A stretch of 64,000 bases of DNA, taken from Lishizhenia tianjinensis (GTDB lineage Bacteria; Bacteroidota; Bacteroidia; Flavobacteriales_D; Crocinitomicaceae). Of the stretch, positions 8,356 through 18,274 are shown piece after piece (within the stretch, counting starts at the first letter, position 1; each line of letters starts with the position of its first letter). The notes below the pieces were generated by a model that was not told the DNA's origin, made no database searches, and worked only from the letters and a program-made list of their open reading frames with translations. The stretch covers positions 224,382 through 288,381 of the forward strand of contig NZ_FPAS01000005.1 of assembly GCF_900116425.1 (NCBI RefSeq), given 5' to 3'. The translations under genes were made by a program, and so were the position numbers.

Positions 8356-9369
8356 TTACGCTTGCGTATTTTCCGCAAGAGCTTCTTTAATTTGTGCTTC
8401 TAATTCGTCCATTAATTCTGGGTTATCCCCGATGATAGTCTTTACAGCATCACGTCCTTGTCCTAAGCGCGTTTCTCCATAAGAGAACCAAGAACCCGAC
8501 TTTTTAATGATACCTAAATCTACTCCTATATCTAATATTTCTCCTACTTTAGAAATACCTCCACCATACATGATATCGAATTCTGCTTTTCTAAAAGGTG
8601 GAGCTACTTTATTCTTAACTACTTTAACTTTTGTTCTGTTACCGATAACTTCGTCACCATCTTTAATCTGTGAAGATCTTCTGATGTCCAAACGAACCGA
8701 TGCGTAGAACTTAAGTGCGTTACCTCCTGTTGTTGTTTCTGGGTTACCGAACATAACTCCAATTTTTTCTCTTAACTGGTTAATGAAAATACAACAACAT
8801 CCTGCTTTGTTTATTGAAGCGGTAAGTTTTCTCAAAGCTTTAGACATCAATCTTGCTTGTAGTCCCATTTGAGAATCTCCCATTTCACCTTCGATTTCGG
8901 CCTTAGGTGTTAAGGCTGCAACTGAATCCACTACTAATAAATCGATAGCTCCAGAACGGATAAGGTTATCTGCAATTTCTAATGCTTGCTCACCATTATC
9001 TGGTTGCGAAATCAATAAGTTGTCTATATCAACACCCAATTTTGCAGCGTAGAATTGATCGAAAGCGTGCTCAGCATCTACAATAGCTGCAATTCCACCC
9101 TGTTTTTGTACTTCAGCAATGGCGTGAATAGCCAAGGTTGTTTTACCAGAAGATTCTGGTCCGTAGATTTCTACTATTCTACCTTTAGGGAAACCGCCTA
9201 CCCCGAGTGCTAAATCTAGGGTTACAGAACCCGTAGGAATTACTTCCACTTGTTCTACAACTCCGTCACCCAATTTCATAACGGTACCTTTACCAAAGGT
9301 TTTGTCTATTTTCTCCATGGTTAATTGGAGAGCTTTTAACTTGTCTGCGTTTATTTCTTTTGCTGCCAT
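8356..9369 (-). CDS. recA: Recombinase RecA
   Basis: The 337-residue DNA strand-exchange protein drives homologous recombination and the SOS-type response. Visible: Walker A GPESSGKT (70-77), Walker B LLVVDS (144-149), loop L2 with [21 protein letters not shown] from about 208, and the C-terminal domain ending in an acidic/polar tail. Three consecutive Cys (191-193, [10 protein letters not shown]) in the beta strand before L2 are slightly unusual. It lies 52 bp downstream of bcp on the same strand, so the two may be co-transcribed. I see no SOS box, as expected for Bacteroidota, which lack a recognisable one. Confidence 0.98.
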   Translation of the reverse strand: MAAKEINADKLKALQLTMEKIDKTFGKGTVMKLGDGVVEQVEVIPTGSVTLDLALGVGGFPKGRIVEIYGPESSGKTTLAIHAIAEVQKQGGIAAIVDAEHAFDQFYAAKLGVDIDNLLISQPDNGEQALEIADNLIRSGAIDLLVVDSVAALTPKAEIEGEMGDSQMGLQARLMSKALRKLTASINKAGCCCIFINQLREKIGVMFGNPETTTGGNALKFYASVRLDIRRSSQIKDGDEVIGNRTKVKVVKNKVAPPFRKAEFDIMYGGGISKVGEILDIGVDLGIIKKSGSWFSYGETRLGQGRDAVKTIIGDNPELMDELEAQIKEALAENTQA

Positions 9370-9421
9370 ATCGTTTAATTTTTAGCTAATTTAGGTTGGT
9401 TGATCGTAAACTATTTACGTT

Positions 9422-9892
9422 CTAATTTTTTTCGTTAAATGCTTCCAAAATTTCTTCCGCGTGTGCTTTAGTTTTTGGCTTTTCTATAATATGTGTAATT
9501 ACACCCTCTTCATTAATTAAGAAAGTTGTTCTGTGAATACCGTCGTATTCTTTACCCATAAATTTTTTCAATCCCCAAACACCATAGTCGTTGATCATTT
9601 TCTTGTCAACATCTGCCAATAAGGTGAAAGGTATATTGTACTTGTCAATGAACTTTTGATGTCTAGCCTCATCATCTGCACTTACACCAATTATCGCAAT
9701 TCCCTCTTCTTGTAAAGCAGCATAGTTCTCTGTTAAGTTACAAGCTTGGTTGGTACAACCAGGAGTCATGTCTTTGGGGTAAAAGTAAATGGCAAGTTTC
9801 TGACCTTTAAAGTCGGCCATGCTTATGGCTTCACCTTTTTCGTTGTTTACTGTAAAATCGGGTGCTTGGTCTCCTACTTTTAAATGTTTCAT
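9422..9892 (-). CDS. bcp: Thiol peroxidase, Bcp/PrxQ peroxiredoxin
   Basis: The 156-residue peroxiredoxin reduces hydroperoxides using thioredoxin. Peroxidatic Cys46 sits in KDMTPGCTNQAC and the resolving Cys51 follows five residues later, the typical PrxQ/Bcp arrangement. No signal peptide. It is upstream of recA on the same strand; the pairing suggests a shared stress transcript but no regulator site is visible. Confidence 0.94.
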   Translation of the reverse strand: MKHLKVGDQAPDFTVNNEKGEAISMADFKGQKLAIYFYPKDMTPGCTNQACNLTENYAALQEEGIAIIGVSADDEARHQKFIDKYNIPFTLLADVDKKMINDYGVWGLKKFMGKEYDGIHRTTFLINEEGVITHIIEKPKTKAHAEEILEAFNEKN

Positions 9893-10084
9893 TGTTTGTG
9901 TTTTTATGTCCGATCAATTAAAATGACGAATATATAGTCAAAAGTAATGCAAAATAATTAATCAAACAAAGTTTATGTTTAAATTCGTTGTTGCCTTGCG
10001 AAGAAACTCGACAAAAAAAGGCTTCTCACCTTTTCAATCGAAAAAAAATAATCATCTTCGTTTACCACAAAGAACAAAATAAAT

Positions 10085-12934
10085 ATGGAAAAGTTTGTAG
10101 ATAGAATAGCGAATCATATAAAAGTGAAAGACTATGTATTAACAGATTTAACCATAGTTCTTCCTTCGCGCAGGGCCAAGAAGTATATACAGAAGGCTTT
10201 GTTTGAGCAATACGATAGAGCTGTTTTTTCCCCAAATATTTTAACCATAGATGAATGGGTGAAAAATTATACTCCACAATCTATCATAGATAAAACCTGG
10301 GCACTCTTTAAGTTGTACGAGATACACGAGAAGATTAGTGGTCCGGAAAATAAAGGTTTGGATGAGTTTCTAAAATGGGGGAGAACCTTACTGAGTGATT
10401 TTGATGAAATTGATAGGTACCTGATAGAAACCAAACAACTCTTTGTAAATCTATTGGATGTAAAAGAATTGGAAGCATGGAATGTAGGAGAAGATGAATT
10501 AACCGATGCGCAAAAGAGATTTTTAGCCTTTTGGGAAACTTTACCCGACTATTACAAAGCCTTCAAGGAAATGCTCAAAAAAGAGGAGGCGATTAACATG
10601 GGGGCTGCTTATGCCAATTTTAGTCAAAACCTTCATTTACTTTTTGAGGATAACAAAAATGCTCAATTCATTTTTGCTGGTTTTAATGCCTTGTCTAAGG
10701 CAGAAGAAAGCATCATGCTACAACTCAAGAAAATGGGCAAGGCTGAAATCTTTATAGATGTAGACGAGTTTTACATGAAAGATCACAACCACGAGGCGGG
10801 TATGTTCTTGCGCCCGTTGACAAAATCTTTTGAGTTGAAAAAAGAAGAGTATCTTAAAAATCACTATGCTACTTCAGTAAAGAAAATTGAACTCATCAAC
10901 TGTAAGCAGAGTACGGGACAGGCCAAAACCATAGCAACCCTATTAAAGAATGAAATTCAACCCAAAGATTTTTCTGATACCGTAGTACTCTTGGCCGATG
11001 AAAACATGGTGGTTCCTGTATTGAAAAATATACCAAGTAACATTAAGGAAGCCAACATCACCTTGGGTTTACCCTTAAAGAATACTTCTTTGCGTGCTTG
11101 GGTGGATATGATTTTTAATATTCAAGAAAACTTCAGAAGGTTCAATACCAAAAGTATTTACTACAAGGATTTGTTGAAACTCATTAAACACCCTTTTATG
11201 CTTGCGGTGTTGAGTGAGGAGGATAAAATTCAGTTGCAAAGTTTAGAAGATAAAATCGTTCATAATAACTGGTTGTTCTTACAACTGGATCAGATAAAAA
11301 TCTCCAAACGTATTAAAGAAGTAATTCAACTTCTTACTCAAGCTTGGAATTTACAAAACGAAAAATATACCCTCGAGGCTTTGGGGGTGGTGCGTAAATT
11401 AAATGATTTATTATACGCCTATATAGATAAGGAAGAACACACTTTAGAAAAAGCCATCATTTATAATTTTGATGCTTCGCTTGTGGCGCTTCAAAATATA
11501 CTCGAAAGCTTTACGCCGAAAATCAATTTTAATTCTTTTAAGCAAATTTTCAACGAGCATTGGTCGACACAAAGTTTGGCTTACTTCGGTAACCCTTTGG
11601 ATGGCTTGCAGATTATGGGACTCCTTGAAACGCGACTCTTAGATTTCAAAAACTTGTTGGTAGTGGGTTTAAATGAAGGAAGCATGCCGCCCAACAACCC
11701 TATTCAAACTTTAATTCCTATGGATTTGCGTAGGTTCCATGGATTGCCAACACCGCGAGAAAAACAAGGTTTGTTTGCACATCACGTATATAGATTGTTG
11801 CACCACGCTGAAAATGTTTGGATTACCTACTCTTCTGCAGAACGTAGAATGGGAGTGGACGAAGCCTCGCGTTATGTGCACCAAGTGAAACTGGAATTGT
11901 CTCGACAGTTTAAGAACATTTCGCTCGTAGAAAGGGATTATTCTATAGAGGATACTCAGCAATCTAGTGAGATCATTTCTGTTGAAAAATCACCCGCTAT
12001 TTTGGCGCGACTGGATGAATATTTTGGAAATAGAACTTCCGCATCAGCCTTGAATAAGTATTTGCAATGTCCGCTCGATTTCTACTATAGATATGTACTC
12101 GGTTTTGGAGAAGAAAAAGAAGTGGAAGAAGAAATTGAAGCCAATAACTTCGGTAGTTTTATTCACAACACCCTTGAAATTCTTTTGAAACCCTTCAGTA
12201 GAATAGGGGATGGAAAACGTAAAGGTCAAAATATCTTACCTGAAGATATAGATCAGATGTTAAAGACTTACGGACCTATACTCCAACAAGAGTTTATTGC
12301 TCACTTTGATAAGCACAAAGAATATTTAGAAACGGGGAAGAACTTCTTGAGTTTGACCGTAGCTAATCACTTGGTGAAAAGTATACTAAAAGCCCAAAAG
12401 GAGGAGTTGATTTCGAATCCTACTGCGCAACTTTTTATTGAAGAAGTAGAGGGTGAATTTACCAAAGAACTGACTGTACAATTAGGGAAAAGCGAGAAGT
12501 TGGTGAAGTTTGTTGGGTTTATTGATAGAATAGACAATTTTGAAGATGAAGTAAGAATTATTGATTACAAATCAGGGACTTGTAACGAGGATAAAGTCAA
12601 AATTCCATCAACCCGAGGAGGAAACTCTCCGCAAGATGTCTTGTTAAATGTTTTGAGTAAGAAACACTATGTTTTCCAGTTGTTGGTCTACAACATGCTT
12701 TACAAAGCCAGGTATCCTCACAAACCTTACCCTGGAAAAACGGGTATACTCTCCATGGTAAATTTAAAGGACGGCATTTTCTTTTTAGACAATAAGCTCA
12801 AAGAAGCTGCAAACATGGATGATTTGATGGAACTTTTTGAAGAATGTTTACAACAAATCATTGCAGAAATTTACGATGAAACGAAAGCATTCGAACACAA
12901 TCCAGATGCACAGTATTGTCAGTATTGTGGCTAA
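10085..12934 (+). CDS. PD-(D/E)XK nuclease, AddB-like
   Basis: The 949-residue protein resembles Bacteroidota AddB-type helicase-nuclease subunits. N-terminal region: LTIVLPSRRAKKYIQKAL (about 20-37) where UvrD-type helicases have a Walker A, so no ATPase is evident. C-terminal nuclease: SALNKYLQCPLDFYYRYVLG (Cys about 661), FGSFIHNTLE, then FIDRIDNFEDEVRIIDYKSG, carrying the catalytic D...DxK near 812-831. The protein ends QYCQYCG. Iron-sulphur AddB nucleases use four Cys (C...CxxC-x5-C); only three are present here. It probably works in double-strand-break end resection; the AddA-like partner is not in the window. Confidence 0.82.
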   Translation: MEKFVDRIANHIKVKDYVLTDLTIVLPSRRAKKYIQKALFEQYDRAVFSPNILTIDEWVKNYTPQSIIDKTWALFKLYEIHEKISGPENKGLDEFLKWGRTLLSDFDEIDRYLIETKQLFVNLLDVKELEAWNVGEDELTDAQKRFLAFWETLPDYYKAFKEMLKKEEAINMGAAYANFSQNLHLLFEDNKNAQFIFAGFNALSKAEESIMLQLKKMGKAEIFIDVDEFYMKDHNHEAGMFLRPLTKSFELKKEEYLKNHYATSVKKIELINCKQSTGQAKTIATLLKNEIQPKDFSDTVVLLADENMVVPVLKNIPSNIKEANITLGLPLKNTSLRAWVDMIFNIQENFRRFNTKSIYYKDLLKLIKHPFMLAVLSEEDKIQLQSLEDKIVHNNWLFLQLDQIKISKRIKEVIQLLTQAWNLQNEKYTLEALGVVRKLNDLLYAYIDKEEHTLEKAIIYNFDASLVALQNILESFTPKINFNSFKQIFNEHWSTQSLAYFGNPLDGLQIMGLLETRLLDFKNLLVVGLNEGSMPPNNPIQTLIPMDLRRFHGLPTPREKQGLFAHHVYRLLHHAENVWITYSSAERRMGVDEASRYVHQVKLELSRQFKNISLVERDYSIEDTQQSSEIISVEKSPAILARLDEYFGNRTSASALNKYLQCPLDFYYRYVLGFGEEKEVEEEIEANNFGSFIHNTLEILLKPFSRIGDGKRKGQNILPEDIDQMLKTYGPILQQEFIAHFDKHKEYLETGKNFLSLTVANHLVKSILKAQKEELISNPTAQLFIEEVEGEFTKELTVQLGKSEKLVKFVGFIDRIDNFEDEVRIIDYKSGTCNEDKVKIPSTRGGNSPQDVLLNVLSKKHYVFQLLVYNMLYKARYPHKPYPGKTGILSMVNLKDGIFFLDNKLKEAANMDDLMELFEECLQQIIAEIYDETKAFEHNPDAQYCQYCG

Positions 12935-12937
12935 AAC

Positions 12938-13765
12938 TTATTCATTCAAATCCCAATTGTAATCTTTATAGTTGATTTTAGCGTCCTTGTCAATTTTTAT
13001 GTCGCCGTAGCTGTTTAGAAAATCAATGATGTCTCCTTCTTCGGTAAAATCTCCACTGAACCATTTGAAGAGTGAAGAGATTTCTATGTCCTTTTTGGAA
13101 AGAGTATTTTTCTCGGGGTTGTTTACAAAAGCACGCATTTGGTCGGTGAGTTGCGCCTCGAGTTGATCTGCTCTGTAGGCTTCCTGTCTCAGTTTTGGAC
13201 AAGAAATAGAAGCACAGTTCACGGCAGCATGTATACGCGGATCGCTAAAGTCTTTGCGCAAGATACCGTGTTCTATGTTGTTCAAGTCATAGGTTTTCTC
13301 CCCCAATTTAATAAACTTGATATCCCATGGTGTGTTTACTTTATAGATGCCACCGCCCAAATCTTTGATGCTTTTAACCGGGTAGTTATCTACAATTAAT
13401 TTTACTGTAAATGCATTGTAAGCGTTGATCCAATAGGCCTTTTTTTGGTTGTAGGTCCAACCGTCATTTACCGTATGTTTGGCCAACTGTTGCAGATAAG
13501 TGTTGAGTGCTAAGGAATCTTTTTGAAAACCGACATAATCAACCTTTCCGGTGGAGTCTACATATTTCACCAATAAATCCGTCCACAATTGATGCTCGTG
13601 AATTTTTAAATGATCTATCATTTTTCCATCCGGATAATTTTTACTGGGTGTTAGCGCTTCTTGTTGAGGCAATGAATTGGTATTCAAATACTCAGGAACT
13701 TTGATGTCTTTACCCGTTGAGCAAGCCACCAAAAGAAAGAGGCTAAAATAAAATCCGTACTTCAT
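12938..13765 (-). CDS. DUF547 lipoprotein
   Basis: 275 residues from the ATG at 13763-13765 (MKYGFYFSLFLLVACS, Cys15 lipobox); an in-frame ATG eleven codons upstream would precede the signal peptide. The DUF547 domain (roughly 60-245) is recognised by KKAYWINAYNAFTVKLIVDN, a segment with LNNIEHGILRKDFSDPRIHA, and AAVNCASISCPKLR. Function is not established; conserved His/Cys suggest a peptidase-like or metal site but this is unproven. It converges on the nuclease gene with a gap of only 3 bp. Confidence 0.85.
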   Translation of the reverse strand: MKYGFYFSLFLLVACSTGKDIKVPEYLNTNSLPQQEALTPSKNYPDGKMIDHLKIHEHQLWTDLLVKYVDSTGKVDYVGFQKDSLALNTYLQQLAKHTVNDGWTYNQKKAYWINAYNAFTVKLIVDNYPVKSIKDLGGGIYKVNTPWDIKFIKLGEKTYDLNNIEHGILRKDFSDPRIHAAVNCASISCPKLRQEAYRADQLEAQLTDQMRAFVNNPEKNTLSKKDIEISSLFKWFSGDFTEEGDIIDFLNSYGDIKIDKDAKINYKDYNWDLNE

Positions 13766-13822
13766 GTATTGACGTATATGTGTTATATTTAAAAGCATAG
13801 TTACTAAAATTATTATAAACGC

Positions 13823-14521
13823 GTGAAATTATCCATCATCATACCTACACTCAATGAGGAAGATAACATCGAAAAACTTTTAGGTTTTTTAAATGGACTT
13901 CAGCAAACTTACGTTGAAATCATCGTTGTGGATGGAGGCTCAAAAGATAGTACGGTTGAACGAGCAAAAGCTTACAAGAATGTACTTTGTTTCGATACCC
14001 AATTGATGAGTAGAGCCAAACAAATGAATTATGGAGCAGAGAAAGCAAGTGGAGAAATGCTTTATTTCATACATGCCGATGTAATGCCGCTACCGAGTTT
14101 TTACGCCGATATTTTACAAGCACAAAAAGAGGGGTATGACTTTGGTTGTTATCGATTTAAGTTCGATAAAGAACACAGGGCCCTGGCTTTCAATGCCTAT
14201 TTTACACGCTTCAATAGAATGTTTTGCAGGGGTGGAGACCAAACCATGTTCATCACAAAAACGCTGTTTAACAAATATGAGGGCTTTGATACCTATTACT
14301 CTATCATGGAAGATTTCGATTTTATTCGTCGTGTAAAAAAGAAGGAGAAGTTTAAAATTATTCCAAAATCGGTAGTAGTATCTGCGCGCAAGTACGATCA
14401 TAATTCTTACCTCAAAGTGAACTTGATTAACCTGATGAGTTATTGGATGTTTATGTTGGGTAAATCTCCAGATGATATACGGACATTCTACAAAAAGAAT
14501 TTGGTGATGAAGTACGAATAA
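13823..14521 (+). CDS. Family 2 glycosyltransferase, TIGR04283 type
   Basis: The 232-residue GT-A enzyme starts with GTG (MKLSIIIPTLNEEDNIEKLL). Motifs: VVDGGSKDST (35-44), SRAKQMNYGAEKASGEMLYF, the HAD diad near 94-96, and FCRGGDQTMFI followed by MEDFDFIRR. These match TIGR04283 proteins, named for association with arsenosugar or radical-SAM/selenium loci, but no such partner is nearby, so the substrate is open. It has two weak hydrophobic segments near the C-terminus and may be membrane-associated. Divergent from the DUF547 gene, with a 57-bp gap. Confidence 0.82.
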   Translation: MKLSIIIPTLNEEDNIEKLLGFLNGLQQTYVEIIVVDGGSKDSTVERAKAYKNVLCFDTQLMSRAKQMNYGAEKASGEMLYFIHADVMPLPSFYADILQAQKEGYDFGCYRFKFDKEHRALAFNAYFTRFNRMFCRGGDQTMFITKTLFNKYEGFDTYYSIMEDFDFIRRVKKKEKFKIIPKSVVVSARKYDHNSYLKVNLINLMSYWMFMLGKSPDDIRTFYKKNLVMKYE

Positions 14522-14895
14522 TCGGTGGGGATAAAGGGATTCATCTATCGACGCTCGCTCGAGAACCTGTTATTTTTTGGTTTGAGTGTTTGAAAAGTAT
14601 GAAAGTTGGAGGTTACACCGGTTTTAGAACTAATCAAGATTTCTAAAAGTTGAGGTGTCTAGCTTCTATTATTATTTAAAAATTTAAACACGAACGATGT
14701 TCTTATTTAAAGATTTAAAGAAATACGGACAAGAGCATTCTTAAATTCTTAAATCGTGAACGCCAGTTCACACTTAAATCTTTAAATCCCTTTTTATCAC
14801 TACTCTCTACTCACACTCAAAACTGTTTTTCTCGCACTCAATACTGCAATTCCTATATTCTTGGGCTCAAGTGGATAAAGCAATCGTTATTTCTT
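14522..14895. other. Gene-free stretch with AT-rich repeats
   Basis: No convincing ORF. It contains AT-rich imperfect repeats of the type TTAAATTCTTAAATC and TTTAAAGATTTAAAG (about 14670-14790). From 14793 to 14853 lies, on the minus strand, a copy of the repeat found at 52199-52253. Confidence 0.5.
14793..14853 (-). repeat. Dispersed intergenic repeat, inverted copy
   Basis: On the minus strand this contains ACAGTTTTGAGTGTGAGT followed by a stretch ending AGTGATAAAAA; 32 of 36 bases match the unit at 52215-52250 by eye. A second degenerate copy (GCAGTATTGAGTGCGAG) lies next to it. Confidence 0.6.
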
Positions 14896-14903
14896 TATTT
14901 TTG
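14896..14903 (+). promoter_or_regulatory. -7 promoter element of the PfkB unit
   Basis: TATTTTTG is an exact TAnnTTTG match, 21 bp upstream of the ATG at 14925. It falls inside the open frame that begins at the GTG at 14871, supporting the internal ATG as the true start. Confidence 0.5.
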
Positions 14904-14924
14904 TACTCTAAAAATTACAGATTA

Positions 14925-15854
14925 ATGAGTTTACTTACAGTAGGAAGCGTAGCTTTTGACGCGATAGAAACACCATTCGGGAAAACAGATAAAATTATTG
15001 GTGGAGCAGGTACTTACATTGCCTTTGCTTCTTCTTATTTTCAACCTTCACAGAACATCGTTTCTGTTGTTGGAGAAGATTTCCCAAAAGAAATGATAGC
15101 GAAGTTGGAGTCAAGAGGCGTGAACGTAGAAGGTTTACAAGTAAAAGAAGGAGAGAAAACTTTCTTCTGGTCGGGTAAATACCACAACGACATGAACACG
15201 CGTGATACTTTGGTAACGGAATTAAATGTATTGGAGCACTTCGATCCTATTATTCCAGCAAGCTACCAAGGTGCGGAATACGTATTGTTAGGAAATTTGT
15301 CTCCACAAGTTCAGAGCACAGTTATCGAAAGATTAACAGAGCGTCCGAAGTTAGTAGCTATGGATACCATGAACTTTTGGATGGACATTGCCATGGATGA
15401 TTTGAAGAAGACCTTGACGATGGTTGATGTGTTGATCATCAATGATGAAGAAGCAAGACAATTATCTGGAGAGTATTCATTAGTTAGAGCGGCTCGTGTT
15501 ATTCGCGACATGGGACCTAAATATTTGATCATCAAAAAAGGAGAGCACGGAGCTTTGTTGTTCCACGGAGATAAAATTTTCTCTGCACCTGCTTTACCTT
15601 TAGAAGAAGTATTTGATCCAACAGGAGCAGGAGACACGTTTGCTGGTGGATTTATGGGATACATCGCTTCAACCGATGATTATTCTTTCGAAAACATGAA
15701 AAGAGCAATTATTGCAGGATCTGCATTGGCATCTTTCTGTGTAGAAAAATTTGGAACTGAAAAATTAGAAAACCTTACAAAAGAAGAAGTTGACGCACGT
15801 ATAGAAGAGTTCGTTCGTTTAACAAACTTCGATATGGTACACACTGTAGGATAA
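14925..15854 (+). CDS. PfkB-family sugar/nucleoside kinase
   Basis: 309 residues from the ATG at 14925 (MSLLTVGSVAFDAIETPFGK); the open frame extends 18 codons upstream to a GTG but a promoter element lies there. PfkB signatures: N-terminal GGAGTYIAFASS and C-terminal DPTGAGDTFAGGFMG, where the Asp is the catalytic base and GAGD the anion hole. Ribokinase/adenosine-kinase fold; the phosphate acceptor cannot be told from sequence. It leads a three-gene unit with the DUF349 protein (21 bp later) and a membrane protein. Confidence 0.88.
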   Translation: MSLLTVGSVAFDAIETPFGKTDKIIGGAGTYIAFASSYFQPSQNIVSVVGEDFPKEMIAKLESRGVNVEGLQVKEGEKTFFWSGKYHNDMNTRDTLVTELNVLEHFDPIIPASYQGAEYVLLGNLSPQVQSTVIERLTERPKLVAMDTMNFWMDIAMDDLKKTLTMVDVLIINDEEARQLSGEYSLVRAARVIRDMGPKYLIIKKGEHGALLFHGDKIFSAPALPLEEVFDPTGAGDTFAGGFMGYIASTDDYSFENMKRAIIAGSALASFCVEKFGTEKLENLTKEEVDARIEEFVRLTNFDMVHTVG

Positions 15855-15875
15855 TATCCTAAATTCTCTCATATT

Positions 15876-17579
15876 ATGGAAAAACAAGCTTTTATCGATC
15901 AACTTAAAGCCTTAACTACACAAGAAAATGTTTTGGCAGTTAGTAGAGATGTAAACGAATTGCAATCGAAATTTGAAGATTTCTTATTAGAAGAAGGACG
16001 TTTACGTCAAGTAGCACAACTAGAAGCCCAGGAAAGAGGTGAAACCCCTGAAGAAGAACCTGCAGTTGATCCTTTGAAAGATGAGTTTTATGCTTTGTAT
16101 TCTGACTACAAGGAAAGAAAGAAAGCCATCATAGATGAGAAAAATGCAACGCAAAGCGAAAACTTGAAAAAGAAAAGGGCTTTGATTGCAAAACTACGTG
16201 CAGTAGTTGAAGAAGAAGAAAACATTGGTCAGGCCTTTGGAGCGTATAAAGAAATTCAAGAAGCTTGGAAGCAAGTAGGAGAAATTCCACGTGATAAGCG
16301 TCCGGATATCCAAGGTGAATATTCAAGATTGTTAGAGGAATTCTTCTACAACATGAAGATCTACCGCGAAATCAAAGAATACGATTTCAAGAAAAACTTG
16401 GAGGCGAAAGAAGCCATTATTGAGCGCATCAAGGAATTGACAAATATCGAGTCCATCAAAGAGGTGGAAACATCTTTAAAGGCATTGCAAAATGAATGGG
16501 AAGATGTTGGTCCAGCTCCGCAAGAAGAGTGGGATCGCGTGAAAGAGGCATACTGGTCTAACGTAAAGGCAACATGGGATAGAATTCAGGCATTCTACGA
16601 CGAGAGAAAGTTGAAAATGCAAGAGAACCTAGACCAGAAAAAAGCACTGTTAGAAGAGGCAAGAGCTTTGGTGGCACAAAAGAACGAATCTGTGAAGGAT
16701 TGGGATGTGAACACGAAGGCATTGTTGGCGCTTCAGGAAAAATGGAAGACAGTAGGATTTGGTCCGAAGAAAGAGAACGAAGAGGTTTGGAAATTATTCA
16801 GAACAGAATGCGATACTTTCTTTGAGGCAAAGTCAAATTTCTTTGAAGGAATTCGCGAGGTTTACGATAAAATTGCAGAGCGTAAAAAAGGCTTGATTGC
16901 CAAAGTAGAAGCATTGAAAGATTCTACAGATTGGAAAGAAACGACACAGCAAATCATCAACATTCAAAAAGAGTGGAAGAAGGCTGGAAATGCAGGTCAA
17001 CGCAACGAACAAGGTTTGTGGAAGGCCTTTAGAGCAGCTTGTGATCACTTCTTTGATGCAAAACAAAAGCACTTTGATGATTTAGATCAATTGAACGCAA
17101 CGAATTTAAGTGCTAAAGAAGCTTTGATTAAAGAAATTGAAGACTTTACACTACCTGGAGATAAGAAGGAAGCCATAGATGCTTTAAAGACTTTTTCTCA
17201 AAAGTTTGCTGAGATAGGTAAGGTTCCTTTTAAAGATAAGGATAGAGTTTACAAGGCGTACAAGGCAGCTTTAGACGGACATTACACCCAATTGAAGTTG
17301 GAAGGTCAAGAACGTGATAAAGTAATGTTTGAAGCAAAAATTGATACGATAGCCGGTAGTGCTGATGCGAAGAAAATGTTTGGAAAAGAAAGACAGGATA
17401 TTCGCAATCAAATCAATGAAATTAAACAAGAGATTATTCAATACGAAAACAACTTAGGTTTCTTTGCCAACAGTAAGGGAGCGAATGCTTTAAAGCAAGA
17501 AGTTGAACGTAAGATAGAAGACTCAAATCAGAAAATTGCAGCGTTGAAACAACGTTTAAAAATGATTCCACAAGACTAG
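15876..17579 (+). CDS. DUF349 repeat protein
   Basis: The 567-residue protein is highly charged and almost entirely helical/coiled coil, with an acidic early segment (ETPEEEPAVDP) followed by about five DUF349 repeats. Each has a conserved W and the pattern WK.VG..P....E.LW..FR, for example around AWKQVGEIPRDKRPD, EWEDVGPAPQEEWDRV, KWKTVGFGPKKENEEVW and EWKKAGNAGQRNEQGLW. No signal peptide. DUF349 proteins are widespread in Bacteroidota with unknown role. Same transcript as the PfkB kinase. Confidence 0.88.
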   Translation: MEKQAFIDQLKALTTQENVLAVSRDVNELQSKFEDFLLEEGRLRQVAQLEAQERGETPEEEPAVDPLKDEFYALYSDYKERKKAIIDEKNATQSENLKKKRALIAKLRAVVEEEENIGQAFGAYKEIQEAWKQVGEIPRDKRPDIQGEYSRLLEEFFYNMKIYREIKEYDFKKNLEAKEAIIERIKELTNIESIKEVETSLKALQNEWEDVGPAPQEEWDRVKEAYWSNVKATWDRIQAFYDERKLKMQENLDQKKALLEEARALVAQKNESVKDWDVNTKALLALQEKWKTVGFGPKKENEEVWKLFRTECDTFFEAKSNFFEGIREVYDKIAERKKGLIAKVEALKDSTDWKETTQQIINIQKEWKKAGNAGQRNEQGLWKAFRAACDHFFDAKQKHFDDLDQLNATNLSAKEALIKEIEDFTLPGDKKEAIDALKTFSQKFAEIGKVPFKDKDRVYKAYKAALDGHYTQLKLEGQERDKVMFEAKIDTIAGSADAKKMFGKERQDIRNQINEIKQEIIQYENNLGFFANSKGANALKQEVERKIEDSNQKIAALKQRLKMIPQD

Positions 17580-17588
17580 TACTTTAAG

Positions 17589-18272
17589 ATGAATAGATTC
17601 GTAAATATTTGGACCGTAATTTTCTTTATTATTTCCCTTCCGTTTTCCATGGCTTTGGATTATGCAGGGATTTATAAATTGTTTGGAGTGGAGTTTCCAG
17701 GACCAGACTTTGAACACAATGACCTTATTTACGGAATCTTAGCGGGAATTTTCTTGTTGTTGGGTGCTTTGAAGGCATCGCGCAGATGGGTGGGGTTATT
17801 CATCGCCAGACAAAAGCAAAAATTTGTATGGTCGGCACCTTTATCTAAGCCAAGAAAACAACGTATTTTAATGTACAGTTTATTAGAAGTAACCGTATTG
17901 GTGAGTATGGCGATATTCTATTTTACGATATCGCCTATACTTATCTATGTTGGATTGGCCCTTGTAATTGTAGCGACCGAACATTTGCTGCACACCTTTG
18001 TAGGACTTGGCAAAGATTGGTTTAGAGTTGGAATTACCTCAAAGGCTGTTGTAAGTACAGATAGAGAGGTTACAGTAATGTATTACACGGGGTTAAGAAA
18101 GGTAAGTATACACCAACAAACCTTGTATTTAGAGTACATTAAAGACTTAACCTTACACATTCCAAGTAATGCCATACAGCAAGGTGAAGTGGAGAATTTT
18201 AAAAAGCATTTAGCCGACCAAGTAGATAAAGAAAAGGTGTTCTTTAACGAGGCCTTTAAAGCTTGGAAATAA
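17589..18272 (+). CDS. Integral membrane protein, unknown
   Basis: The 227-residue protein has four predicted membrane segments (about 8-26, 48-62, 95-115, 117-137) and a soluble C-terminal half from about 145 (VGITSKAVVSTDREVTVMYYTGLRKVSI), beta-rich and reminiscent of a small PH-like domain. I do not recognise the family. It lies 9 bp after the DUF349 gene and converges on ispD with a 2-bp gap. Confidence 0.65.
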   Translation: MNRFVNIWTVIFFIISLPFSMALDYAGIYKLFGVEFPGPDFEHNDLIYGILAGIFLLLGALKASRRWVGLFIARQKQKFVWSAPLSKPRKQRILMYSLLEVTVLVSMAIFYFTISPILIYVGLALVIVATEHLLHTFVGLGKDWFRVGITSKAVVSTDREVTVMYYTGLRKVSIHQQTLYLEYIKDLTLHIPSNAIQQGEVENFKKHLADQVDKEKVFFNEAFKAWK

Positions 18273-18274
18273 AA

